Assembly: GCA_949152475.1 (NCBI GenBank)
Contig: OX424555.1
Location: 14,526,868-14,590,867, forward strand
DNA length: 64,000 nucleotides
Direction: 5' to 3'
DNA from: Terebella lapidaria
Lineage: Eukaryota; Annelida; Polychaeta; Terebellida; Terebellidae
In this document: in pieces, positions 1 to 12,100 of the stretch
Layout: each line of letters opens with the position of its first letter
How positions within the stretch are numbered: position 1 is the stretch's first letter
The notes under the pieces: model-generated
Told to the model about the DNA's origin: nothing
Database searches by the model: none
What the model saw: the letters and a program-made list of their open reading frames with translations, nothing else
Made by a program: the position numbers and the translations under genes

Positions 1-540
1 TATCACAATTTATTATCAAATGGTAGTGACACCAGGATCGCCTACTATTCAGGCATGACAATACCAATGATATTGCGTCATATCCGTTACAGTCAGAGAA
101 TTCCCTATTTTGAAAACGGGGGATGCCCTTGATCCCCCGCAGAATGGTGGGGGATATTTTGCTATGGCTGGTTGTTGACCCAGGCTGGTTGGCATTGCAC
201 ACGAAGAGTTTCAAGACCACAGCACGCACTGATCGGCTCTGATGGCGAACGATATATATGGGTTGTCAGGCATAAAAATCAGTCGTTTTAAGGGGGTACC
301 CTCAGAATTCAAGCTGTAGCAAAAAATCCAATTTATCAACATATATTTTCCTTACTATAGTGAGATCAGGAAATGAATTGACTAGCTTTGTATATAAGCT
401 GCTAAGGTTTATCTTGTTCTGGGACGGAGCTATGGAGACTTGAATTTGGGCTTTTTATCATTGTTTTGTATGGCCGAAGGAATTAGTGAAATCTGTCCAT
501 CAGCAAATCAGAGCGTGTGTTACATGTGGGTTTTCCCCAC
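1..540. other. Non-coding stretch at window start
   Basis: I see no gene, RNA or repeat that I can support here. Reading frames are short and carry no recognisable protein motif. The last bases form the upstream copy of the target duplication of the adjoining SINE. Confidence 0.5.
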
Positions 541-551
541 TCTGGGTTTTT

Positions 552-596
<45 letters not shown>

Positions 597-1066
597 TTTT
601 GTTGGGCGAACCCATTTTTGTGTATATGCAGTGCAACTTAATTATGGGGTGTGATATATTTACAACTGTGGAGTTCCATTCCGGTTTGGGACTGCATGAC
701 AGAGCTAAGTCACACGCTTCCTATCATACCGTTCATGGACCTGGCATGGGGGTGTCCCTACCAGACCATGAAGCTATCCTGGTGTCAACCAGGCCCGGTG
801 AACATAGCACCTGCGGACCCTATGGTGTAATCATCCCCATTTCTGAGTCATACCACCAGGGAGTCCCCCAATATCGTACTCGTAGGTGAGTAACTCACGG
901 CTTAGTGGTCAGCCTACCCATTGAGCCCACAGCACACCGATCCTGGGTGGGGATTGGCCATGATAGATCCCTCGGTCACCGATGGGATTCGAACTCACGA
1001 CCTCCCGGCTTTGAATCCTGCAGCTTAACCACTGCGCTACAGGGGCCGGTGTTTCTGGGTTTTTCC
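541..1066 (-). mobile_element. tRNA-derived SINE with target-site duplication
   Basis: On the minus strand, a tRNA-like head (about 1050 down to 970) carries an A-box-like TAGCGCAGTGG and a B-box-like GTTCGAATCC, the two internal promoter elements of RNA polymerase III. A non-coding body of about 400 bases follows and ends in a run of 38 A (plus-strand T, 554-591). The unit is flanked by a 13-bp direct repeat, TCTGGGTTTTTCC, at 541-553 and 1054-1066, the expected target-site duplication of LINE-driven retrotransposition. The perfect duplication and long unbroken tail suggest a fairly young insertion. Frames that cross it are not genes. Confidence 0.88.
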
Positions 1067-1086
1067 TACATTCATTGGTAAATAAT

Positions 1087-1236
1087 ATAGCAAATGTTGG
1101 ATGTTGAGAGTCGTCCAATATACAGTTTACGGGATTCAGAAATGTCATATTGACCTCGGCTGCGCCTCGGCCAATATGACATTTCTTCATCCCGTAAACT
1201 GTATATTAGACTCCTCAACATCAAATATTTGTATAG
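1087..1236. repeat. Foldback / palindromic repeat element
   Basis: Two arms of roughly 65 bases (about 1087-1152 and 1170-1236) are near-perfect reverse complements, sharing for example CAGTTTACGGGAT and AAATGTCATATTG. They are separated by about 18 bases, including CTCGGCTGCGCCTCGG, which is itself palindromic. The structure resembles a small non-autonomous foldback element. I saw no clear target duplication. Confidence 0.8.
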
Positions 1237-2649
1237 TGTTTACTGTTTAGCGTTCGAGTTACAAGACTTAGCGTTCATTTATAAATAGTGTTTCACACAG
1301 TGCATCTCATGGTGACCTTGAACTTGACCTTGAGTGTTGAGTTAAATGTCCTGTCTACATCAAAATTTGTAAATCAACCATGGTTACAGACATGAATTGA
1401 ATGTAGGGCTTAGGATTTATATTGCGATTCCTTTGTTGACCTTGAACTTGTACTTAGATGACCTTGAGAGTTCAAGCACAAACTTGAGCAATTGAGTGAC
1501 AGCGATTGAAAACCTGACCTTTAGTCTGATATACGCTTGTATTATTATGAATAGGAAGTAATGTGTTATGTAACATTGGAGAACAAAGAATGATTAAAGG
1601 AGAAAAATATGATATAAACGGATTACTGTTACACCCTTGGTGCTATGTTTGTCTTCGGTGGCCATTCGAAAATTCCGATTTTCGTTTAACTTATTCCTTT
1701 GTGTGCGAAATATTCTCCGATAAAATCTTGTAACTAAATAACTTAGAAAAGAAATAAATTTGTTTCTATTTTCTATATAGATTATTTATTCATATGTGAT
1801 GCATATTCACATTATGTACAATATATATAAACAGAAACAATAACAATATTGTACATAACAACAACAACCATACAAGCGAATGTCTACCTGCAAAACATCA
1901 CATAACTATTTATCTCGTAACATGATTAATTTAAACACACATGTATATTACCGAGATTATAAATGCTTGTGAACTGTTACTCAATGGTAATTTACAATGA
2001 GGTTATCACTGGCACACTCTGTTCACATTTAACAGAGACAACTGTCACACAATGTTACAGATAAATGTGGTACGAAAATCGTACACTGTCATATCGCACA
2101 AATGTTTTCATTTTTAAATACACATATAAATAATCAGATTAATCAATGACGAAACATCCCCACCATCCCCAGGTCATATCGAAATATCAATTCACGTATA
2201 TAAAGCAATGTCTGCTATAACGCCACGGTATGATGTAGTATCGGAAATCATAACGTCTCAAACGTTATGATTCATTACATGTTCCTCAACAGTCAATGAG
2301 GCAATCGTGGCTGCAAGAGCGAGGTGAAGCACGCCATGATTGACAAAATACTGTTTGCGTCATAAAAACGTTCAAATTTGGCAATTCTTGGCCATCATGA
2401 CTTGCTGGCATCTCGTATGTGGTGAGCGTCCACCTCCGGGAATTTGTTGGAGGGACACAATTAATATCATCTAGACTCTCAGTCCCATAGAACTTTGTTC
2501 CTATCACCCGTATCCAGAGTGCCGCACGCTGCACGTGGTCTGCACGTGCTGCCAGGTGACCACGTGTTCGGGCGGTCACTGGTCCGGTCCACGCATGCGT
2601 GCTACATCCACAGTCTCGCACTCTCTCGCACAGAACTCTCGTGTCCGGA
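1237..2649. other. 3' flank and probable 3' UTR of Wnt4
   Basis: AT-rich and without convincing coding frames. It lies directly downstream of the minus-strand Wnt4 stop codon, so part of it is probably 3' UTR. A short frame at 2286-2621 is out of register with Wnt4 and has no recognisable motif. Confidence 0.5.
1785..1790 (-). terminator. Candidate polyadenylation signal (AATAAA) for Wnt4
   Basis: The minus strand reads AATAAA here, about 860 bases downstream of the Wnt4 stop codon. It is the nearest canonical hexamer I found on that side. The distance is long but acceptable for a 3' UTR; position is the only evidence. Confidence 0.3.
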
Positions 2650-3117
2650 TCATCGGCAGAAGTGCTCCTCCACTGTCTTGACGCACTTCTGGCACTTGAC
2701 GTAGCAGCACCAGTGGAACTTGCACATACACCGCTCGACGACCTCTCGCCGTCTCGTTACGTAGCCACGACCACAGCACAACAAGTCACAGCCGTCGATG
2801 GCCTGCGAGTCTTTGTTACACAGTCGGCCCGAGGTGCCCATAGAGCCGGTCCTGGGGTCGGGGTCACAGAAGTCTGGGGACGGCTCCAAGTAGACGAGAT
2901 CATCGTCCGAGTGCGGCTTGTGTTTCTGGCTGACGGGCTGCAGTTGACGACGATTGCCAACTCGCCTCTGTTCGACCTCCGTGGCTCCGTCAAACTTGTC
3001 CTTGAGGAGCCGACCCACGTCCTTGAAGGCAGGCATCGCCTTCCAGCAGGTCTTCATCTCACAAGAGCCCGAGACACCGTGGCATTTACACTGAATCCGC
3101 ATGTTGTCCTCAATCGC
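2650..3117 (-). CDS. Wnt4: Wnt4 coding exon 4 (lipidation site and C-terminal domain)
   Basis: 468 bases encode residues 201-355 and a TGA stop; the acceptor is attttcag. It carries [10 protein letters not shown] (acylation site), [18 protein letters not shown] and the cysteine-rich C-terminal domain ending in HFCR. Confidence 0.94.
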   Translation of the reverse strand, partial: AIEDNMRIQCKCHGVSGSCEMKTCWKAMPAFKDVGRLLKDKFDGATEVEQRRVGNRRQLQPVSQKHKPHSDDDLVYLEPSPDFCDPDPRTGSMGTSGRLCNKDSQAIDGCDLLCCGRGYVTRRREVVERCMCKFHWCCYVKCQKCVKTVEEHFCR

Positions 3118-6100
3118 CTGAAAATACAGAAAATGAACAAACATTGTAAAAAGTGCTTGAAAAATAAATAAGTTAGATGAATGGACACATCACAAACTAA
3201 CAGCTGTTCTTGCTACTCGTGTACCACAGGATGAGCTAATCTATTGATTTCATTCCTTCCTAGCACGTAAACGGAAGCTCTCTCATTAATTAAGATGGAC
3301 TGTCCACATAATTCACCCGGATAGGTGGCTATCGACTCGTAGTATAATGTATGGACCCTGTCTACACTTGGACAGTGTCTGATGTACTCCTGCTCGCCTA
3401 GTACAAATATTTTCTTGGTTTCCAGGTGGATGCCCAGGTCGACGTCAATGGAAGCAGATATGTTTCAGCATCCAGACCTCGCAGCCACCAATCCCGCTTT
3501 AATATTTTGCAGGTAAAAAAGCGAGGCAGGAAGTGTGCCTCCCCGGGGTTTATTTACCCGGAGAATGGATACATCGGTTCAGCAACTAGCAATTTCGGGA
3601 GATTGACATGATCGGAAAGTACCCAGTAGCTGCCAGTTCTCCTCGCGGAGTTCGGTCCGGAGCAATACATCAACCCCAGTCAATGAGTCGAGCAGTGAAT
3701 TCTACACGCTAACATATGTGTATTTGAAATACGTGGGATTGGTATTGCACCTTCTAATACGATCATGCCTTTCATTTTCAGCCAATCTCTCAGAAAAACA
3801 CGATGTTCGTGTATCTCTAATCGATGGGATCAAATTAATCATTCTTCCAAGGAGCATGGTAGCAAAAAATCTTTATAGTTCCAGCTAAACAATAAAAGTG
3901 GTCACAACTCACAAGTGGTAGGATCAATGTTCTCGTGTGATGGGAGTGTTTATCATGTAGTGGTCAGAGATAGGTATGTCCCACTTGTAGCAATGGTCCG
4001 ATACTTCCAGCCATGACCACACACACAGAGGTACTTGATACACGAGCATCCCAGCCAACAACTGGCCCGACAAATTCTAATGGATATGTCGATGAACTTT
4101 CAAGCTCCGTTGGATAAATAATTTTTTTTTTTAATTTTCATTTAGCATGGAAAAACACACATCCCTGAATAGTTGCGCCAGATGATTTTGAATTATTTTT
4201 CTTTATTTTGACAAACGAATTGGCAGTAAATTATTTGAAGTGTTAATTTCTTTCAAAACTGTAGGATTGTTATCGTTTGTAGCTACATTTTTTTTCACAT
4301 AATATTTTACAAGTGTGTGACTAACCCGCCCGGTATCACTGTCTAGTCAAATATCGCACGAACAGTGTTGTAACCCTTCAAAACTGCTAACTGGTCTGTC
4401 TTTTGTTGTCAGGAAGTAAATTTTTGAATCTAAATAGCTATCTCGCTCGTAATTCTTTGAGATTCCAGGCAGCACACATGGTGAAGTTATTTCGCTTTTG
4501 GTCCGATATTGTTGCATTCCTTCACTATTTCAAGTTGAGTTATTAGCGGGGTTCGATCCCGATATTTATCACAGGAATTCAAACCTGTGCCGACAGATCA
4601 CACACCGGCAACTGCCAGCTGATAGATAGTTCTTGTCGGAGTTTATTCTTTGTTCGTCATTTCAACAACTGCTTCCCATGCAGAAGTTATAACCGCCAAT
4701 AACCGATAATTAATTGGACCTAATCAAGGCGTCAGTCATTGGTTTAGCTCGCGTGGAAAAGAGGTTCAAAGTCATAGAATGTATAATGTTTGGAACTGGT
4801 TAATAGCAGAGGGCGAACTTGAAATTTCTCGCATTGATTAGCATCATAAAGATGAAATTTATTTCAATTTTATTGCTGTCTAGAGCTGGTTAGAATATTA
4901 CCGTATCACTGTGAACGGCTTGGAGCAAGGAAGCTCTTCCCTATATATGTCATTTGAGTTTTCCGGAAAACGCTCTCTAATCAGTATCGTCCAACCTTAA
5001 TTTTGAGTTTAATGGCACGTTTCAAGTGGACACTTTGCAGTACTCGAGTATGATGTTCTCGTTCAGCCGTTAACATTGCTGCTGTTTCCAGGATCATTGG
5101 CTGCTAAATTACCCCGTGCCGTTGTCGGTTCGCCCGACACACCCCCACAGCCCCGGGCCTGTACACCCCTCCCCTCTCCCTCCCAGCCCTAGATACCGAC
5201 CCAGCACCACCTCTGGACTGCCTCACTCCCGGGCTCTCAGATTAATGGCCGTAACGTAGCGAGATGAGACTTTTATAAGGCTCGAAGGCACGGGTCTGTC
5301 CGGGGATGATGGTTGTCGGGAGAGTCGACCTTGCCGACTGAGCTGGGAAGGCGCACAGCTCTCCCCTGTACGGACGTGCCGGGGTCTGGGAGGTTAGACA
5401 CTCGCCGAGTCAGGGTCACGACTGCGTGTCGTCAGCTCCTTGCACAGTCGGGATTTACTCCGGCTCCTTGCTCGCTCGCAATCTAAACAGTCCTGGAGAA
5501 TTCCCCGCCGACCGGCCGGCCGGACCCTCGAGTAGGGCTCAGGCTCGGGGATTTACTACGGCTGATAGCGCGGTGCCAGAGCCCGCGCCGAGTGCTAACA
5601 GGCCTACAACACGCTGTACTCGTCGGCGGCTTGTAAGCAACTATCGAGTTCCATCTCCAGTACAAAAAAACAACAGCGAAATACTTTTGGAAGTAACCGA
5701 TATGATTCTAAAACATTACTAGTTTTCAGAGGGCTTCTACCAGAATTAAATTATACCCATTGATACAAATCTTGGAAAAGCAGTTGAATGGTAATTGTAA
5801 CACATAGGGTGCCTTTGAAGAATTGTTCACACTTTGCAGGTGCGAATCCTTTTGTAATACCCCAGTAAAGTCGCCTCTTCACCTGGACTTATCATTTACA
5901 TTGTGTCGTCAAACTATTGTGTAATTGACAGAGAAGAGTAACACCTTGTAAAGGACTCCAGCCACATTTACCACCATAAAATACATAAGCACCGGTCCAT
6001 GCTTTAATTGGATGTAATTGATGTGTTTTCCCAAGCTAATACCATTGAACCTTTGTCAAGAACTGATAGGCTTCTCGACCATCTTCATCTACAGAAGGTG

Positions 6101-9100
6101 CACTTGATCTTTTATTCACGCTAATGTGATCAGGTATTTTTCCATTCACGGTCGCAGATTGTTCCATTGAACCCATCCCTTTGTGTATATTTTTCAATTA
6201 AAGATCACAAAAGCGACACAGATAATGGCACGATGGCGTGTTTTGTGGTTGGTATGTGTGCGTCTTTTCTTCATGCACCGGGAACTTCGAGTTTGGACAT
6301 GCTTGGTTTCAGTTTGTGAAGACACGGGTCTACCCAGTCCTGTGGTACACTAGTAACATTGTCGCAATCTAACCTATTACCACTAATAAAATAAAGTTTA
6401 AATACATTATATGAAATGTTTGTCGTACCATTCTGCCGGCGTTGTTGTTGTGTAGATTCATGAGGGCCCGAGAGCTGCCACGGCCTTTGGTCCGTTCCCT
6501 GGCGTCCACGAACATCTGACAGAAGGCGCTGCCGTAAGCGACGTTGTGGGAGCAGCCGGCCCACTCGAAGCCTTCCCGGGTGGTGCCCTGCACGGATCGG
6601 TCACACCCACACTGTTCCATGAGCCCCGTGCTACAGCCCAGCGTCACGGCGTGCGCCACCCCAGCCGCCGAGATCGCGTGCACGAACGCCGCCTCCCGCG
6701 TCCCTGAAACACCGTACATACATTTGTTAGTCGTTGGAGGCCTGTGTCTATGGTACAATTAATCTAGAATATATTCATGTGATTCAATGTGAAATAATTT
6801 CGAACAAGTGGCTAAAGGCGACAAGATCATTATGCGTCTGAACCGGTAAATAACTATATAGATAAACTCCATGAAGTCAAACAACTTAATCAATACGACA
6901 TCAAAATAAAAAGCCCAAAAGTCAACGGCGTTCGACACAGAAACGCGTCAATTCCAGTTCCATTACCCAAACACAACAATCACAACCTGAGAACGCCAAC
7001 AAAAGCTGAACCCTTAATTTTCGGAATGCAATCCACCAAAAAATGTAGATTGTTTTCCTTGTTATGCATCCTCTCATCCGGAAGAGTCAAAATAGGTTTT
7101 TCTGAAAACTTGAACCATATGTGACAGGGAGATAAATAATGAATGACTGTGTAGTGTTAAGGTTGACTGGGAGAGATGACATCTATATAGGCGACCCCAC
7201 AGAGCGGCGGCCAGCCCTTGTTAGAGCCAACTGACGGGTGAAATCGCCTCGCATTTATTGCCGCTGACACTTTGGAACTCGGACACAATACACTTGACAA
7301 TATATCGCGAGATCCTTGGATAGAATATGCCTCCCTCTGATATATGGGTAATAAACTGTGATAGCATCTCCTCTCAGCGGGATTGAGATCCATCAAGGCA
7401 TTCGACTCGGTGTGTCGGGCGGCCTGAACAGGGTCTGCTCAACCGCTGACTAGGGCCTTCGCAAGTGCTGAGATTTATAGCAAGTAATTAAGACGAACAT
7501 TGCGCATTCATTGAATGAATGAGAGAAGCAACAACGAAAACAACTAAAAGTCGGAACAGCTTTCAACTCGACATAACTATCATATGAATAATCAGATTCA
7601 ATAAAAAGACAACCACCTTGAACGAGTAGATAGTTTCCTTACATTCCTGGATATTCACGATACTAAATTCGAATAAATGTGAGTGTGTTTTCTCTATGAT
7701 ACATGTACATCCACAAACAATATCGGTCAGATACTTCTAGCACTAGTCACTTGATACGGTTGTGCGTGAATAGCGCCAGATTGGGAGATGTTAACTATGG
7801 AAATTAGTCATTGTTGGACTGAATATTTTGGGGGTATTCCGTCAAAGGCTCTATGAAGACCGATGTGGGAGTGAATGGCACTCGTTATCAGATCTGTCAA
7901 ATCAGCCAGGGTAGTTATCGATAACACTCACTGGTTCGACGTGAATAATGGCTCCATAAACTGGAGACTGTGAATCGTAGACGCCCAGTATAGGCCGAAC
8001 TTAGTGATGGCAATACGGGACATCGGGCAAGACATACCCCGGTATCCAGTATGATACACATACATGTATACAACACAAAGTAGATCGATCGCACCTGCTG
8101 AAGCTACATGGACAGTATCAATCACTTAGCAACTTGTCCGAATGATAGACGAAACATCCCGGAAAGCTTTAGCAGGATCTGGTGAGATATCGTCCTTTCA
8201 GAAGTCAGAAACGTGTTTGGGCAGAACAAACCGATGGAACTTTGTGTTGGAGCAGATATACAAGACAATCTTTGCGTTTCTTTCATCGGAAGGAAGCTAG
8301 ATTATCAAGACAAACTCCTTTCCACAAAGCCAGGAATTCCTAGGATGGGTGAACTTCGAAAGAGTCTTACTTATTCCATGTTTTATATGATCGAGTAAAT
8401 TTTCTTCAATAGTAAAACCAACGTTGGTTTACCTCGTAAAGGTTTCCACCTATGGAAAAATTTCTCTTGAACATTTGACACTGCCGTCACTGCAAATGAC
8501 ATACAAAGTCAAGAGTTATAATCTGTCGAAACAACCGAGTATAATCACCGGGATGTATTAATGTCGTTATGCGCATTCCAGTAGACCCACAATCAGTAGA
8601 AGACAACATCGAGACTTAGTACCCAGAGATTGTCATGTTAGATCTGTACACAAGCCGTGACGTCAGCCAGCACATTAGAACAACTGTACGCAAGCAATAT
8701 CACCAAGTCAGCAGTAGACAAGAGTACAACATTCAACCTATACGCCGGTACGGCCTAGAAACATCTAACACTAATTCTACGATCTCGAAAGCAACATGTG
8801 TACGAGCAGCGTTTTGAGAGCAAGCACATAAACCAACATTGTGAATTACAACACCACCAAGCAAGCTAGATATAGTATTGAACTGTTATCACTGGTAGGG
8901 CGCAGTATTAATGTTTCAACGCCTTATAAGGAAGCACCAGTTTGTATATAAATTATTAAGACTTACAGCTGACATGCATCACTTGTTAAACATTGATACG
9001 AAACATAATATGACAGACTAAACTTATTTTGAAAGTCATTGCTGAATTGGATGAATTGAAAATTAATTTTCAGATGAAAATAGAAATCCCATTAAAAGAA

Positions 9101-12100
9101 TATGGATAACCACGTGGCAGTGTGGATGTGGTAATACCTTGGTTGAGGACGTTGCCGAAGACTGTCACAGGGTCGACCATGCTACAGTTCCAGCGCCGGT
9201 CGTGGAACTGTGACTGACACTCGTCAATAGCGACCTTGGCCCCGCTGGTGACGAAGTCCATCAGCTCGACATTGCGGCGACACACCTTCTTCTGGCGCCT
9301 GTTGAGGCCGACCAGCTCATCACACTTTTCCTGGGAGCCAATGTGTCCCGTCTCCGCAACTGTCGCCAGCGCCCTGCAAAGCAGAAGACAATGGGTGGTT
9401 CGAATCAGAGCCGAATACTAACTTGTTGCTTGTCATTAAATAGCTATTACTTTTCTAATTGCATGATTGTTATCCCCTCCCCCAAGAAATTCAGTATTTC
9501 GGATTGAAATAGTGTATGCTAAAGTCATCCCATATCCTTGAGCCGTGTTACTCGTGTTACGCAACCTGTCAACAATTTAATTGTTGGATCAAGAGGTAGC
9601 AATTCATCAAATCCCTTGGCAGTCACGACGACACACTATGTCATAGCCGCTAATTGTTTAGTGACTTTTCGGGAAACATAATCTAATTCCTATCTGACAA
9701 GTCACGCGTGTTTCTTTCAAAGCATATGACATGTAGCGTCAACAGATAAAAATTAATAAAATATACCCCCACTAAAAGAGCATCCGCCGCCTATTGTTTA
9801 CATTGAAAGACCTGTTTTCACATAGATAGTGGTAGCTTCAGAATATTGCGTCACATATTTACACCCCGTCACGCACGGAATTCTGGGAGAAATGTAGCAG
9901 ACGGTTCCGGTGACATGTTCACGCATGTGTTTTACGACTTTTGGACCAACCGGCATGAAAACTACGAGCAAATTATAGGTTCTCTGACCACAGCGATCGA
10001 CTGACGGTATAATTAAAAGATTTTGCATTACAGGGGTCCGAGGAATGCCGTGGTAAAGTACAAAGATACACCCAGGTGTGCCAACGCCCACTTTACAGAT
10101 ATGCAGGTGGACGGCCAATTAACAGTTCTTCCTTGCCGAAGGTATCATGATCATCCAGTGACAAACATTGTCCACAATCACGTGCTTTTAAGTGAACATA
10201 ACCGATCTTGTTGACCAATTCGTGTCTCTATGTTTCTCCATCGATGTTTTCCCCAGTGGAGAAGCCACGTATTGGCCTTTCCAGAACTGAGGTATTTCTC
10301 ACAGCTTCCAGTGATGGATAACGTGCTGTACGCGCACTGAAATTTGCCAATCTGCAACTCAATCCGGTGTTCCTCGATCATCAGTCGCCACGACTGGTTG
10401 GTCGGGAACGATCCGGAATAGATGGAACATCTGGCTCGGACCATCTATCTTAACACTTCGGCGAATGATCCCTCCTTTCCATGAACACACATTATTACGG
10501 CAGATTGAGAGAGGTGGCGAGTGATTCTGGTCAGCACACGCGCCAGATGAGCCGGGTTCTGATAGTTTTGGGGCGGGTAGAGGCGGAGGAGATGTCATAT
10601 CTCTCAACAGGCAGCAGGCGTCACACTCACTGAGCACGCACTGACCACTGATGGCGCCAAGTACACGGGGACCCTTAACTTCAAATAAATTTTGTGAACA
10701 TCTATTCTAAATTATATGCGTTAACATCAGGTGTATAATATGAATTTATCGATGTTTCCGGAGGTTTTATTTAGCAAATAAATCTATGCAATAAATCTAT
10801 GCTTTCATTACTTTCATTTGAGGTTTCTTTCAACTAGTAGATTTAGTGGGTTTCATTCCTGCACAGTGATATCTTCAACATTTCATCAACTCTGCCAATT
10901 TATTGTAAAGCCTTCCCATATCAATGTCAAACGCGTGACGCTTCAACTCAGACTGTTTGCACCCAACTGGAACATACCCCAGCCAAAGAAAACTCACTGT
11001 TTTTGTTCCTTGTTTCGGACACTTTAAAAAACGGTCTCCATCCGTTTCCATGTCTCCATCGTGTCAAATTATTATTAGCGTTAGTCATGGTATCCTGTAT
11101 CCTGATAATTTGATGTTTCTAGCATGTTCCTCAGCTACGAGTTTGTTCTTCGGATTTTTTACACCCAATAGGTCCAGGTTTTGTCTTATTTTTTTCCGAG
11201 AGGGAACATGTCTTGTTCGTGGTAATTGTGAGTAGAAACATGTCAATCGTTGATTTTTTTTCTTTTCGTATTTTTGATCCGTCGTAACTCACGCTGTAAA
11301 GTCAATATATATTTGTGTGGCTGACCTCAAGGCGGGAAGCGCTTGTTGACCTAAGCGCGTGTATCAAACTGAATCCCATACTAGCGGTACGATAGCTAAC
11401 TGCGCCCCGGGTATTTATTTATTCAATATAATTATATATTAAGTGAGCGATGTTGGTGAGTGCCTTTGTAGTAGACCAAAACAGAGATAGAACGTTCTCT
11501 AAACAACAAGATATCGCCTAACAACACTAAGTCATAACAACTCTGGCGGCAGCAGTTTTTGGTTGCGTGCGGCGTAGGAGAGAGGATCCTGACCGCAGCA
11601 CTCACACGTGCCACTTGTGTCCCTACGCCGAGAAAACAGCACAACTCCTCAGCTGGCCATGTGGGGATCCGTGCCTATAACAACACGGAATTATGCCTTT
11701 ATAGGCTGTATCAGTGGAATGTGAACACAAAGGAAATGTTCCTATGTTTCCACTTTCACTGATCCGTATAAATTCCATACTTTACATTGCATTCGGTTTT
11801 CCCTTATTTTAGGCAGGTCTAAAACTGAAAATTTCACAAAATTTCGGAAATGAATGGTTCCGGAAGTCTGTCTCCTTTGAAAGATTTCTCATTCGTAAAC
11901 TTCAATATCTATCGACTAATGTGAGTGCATTTAACCCGCAAATGTTTGCATCCAGAATAATGACGCTTACTATTGCAGATTGAGTGATACGTCAAACACC
12001 GAGGGTTCATCGGTGGCACATTACGATTTGGCCCCGGGTCTATGGCGGCCATATACATAACTTCTCTATGAAAACTTCCAACACCAGGCAAAGGGGGTCT

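Noticed and set aside
440-889. A 149-codon frame on the plus strand
   Set aside because: It runs through the SINE and its poly-T tail. The Phe run is the tail, not a gene.
2599-3171. A 190-codon plus-strand frame
   Set aside because: It is antisense to the last Wnt4 exon and lacks any motif; it is a shadow of the Wnt4 reading frame.
4545-4565. GGTTCGATCCC, a B-box-like word suggesting a tRNA or SINE
   Set aside because: No A box or cloverleaf fits upstream, and there is no tail or duplication.
11340-11410. Minus-strand GCGCAGTTAGC, reminiscent of a tRNA A box
   Set aside because: No B box follows at the right distance, so neither a tRNA gene nor a SINE can be supported.
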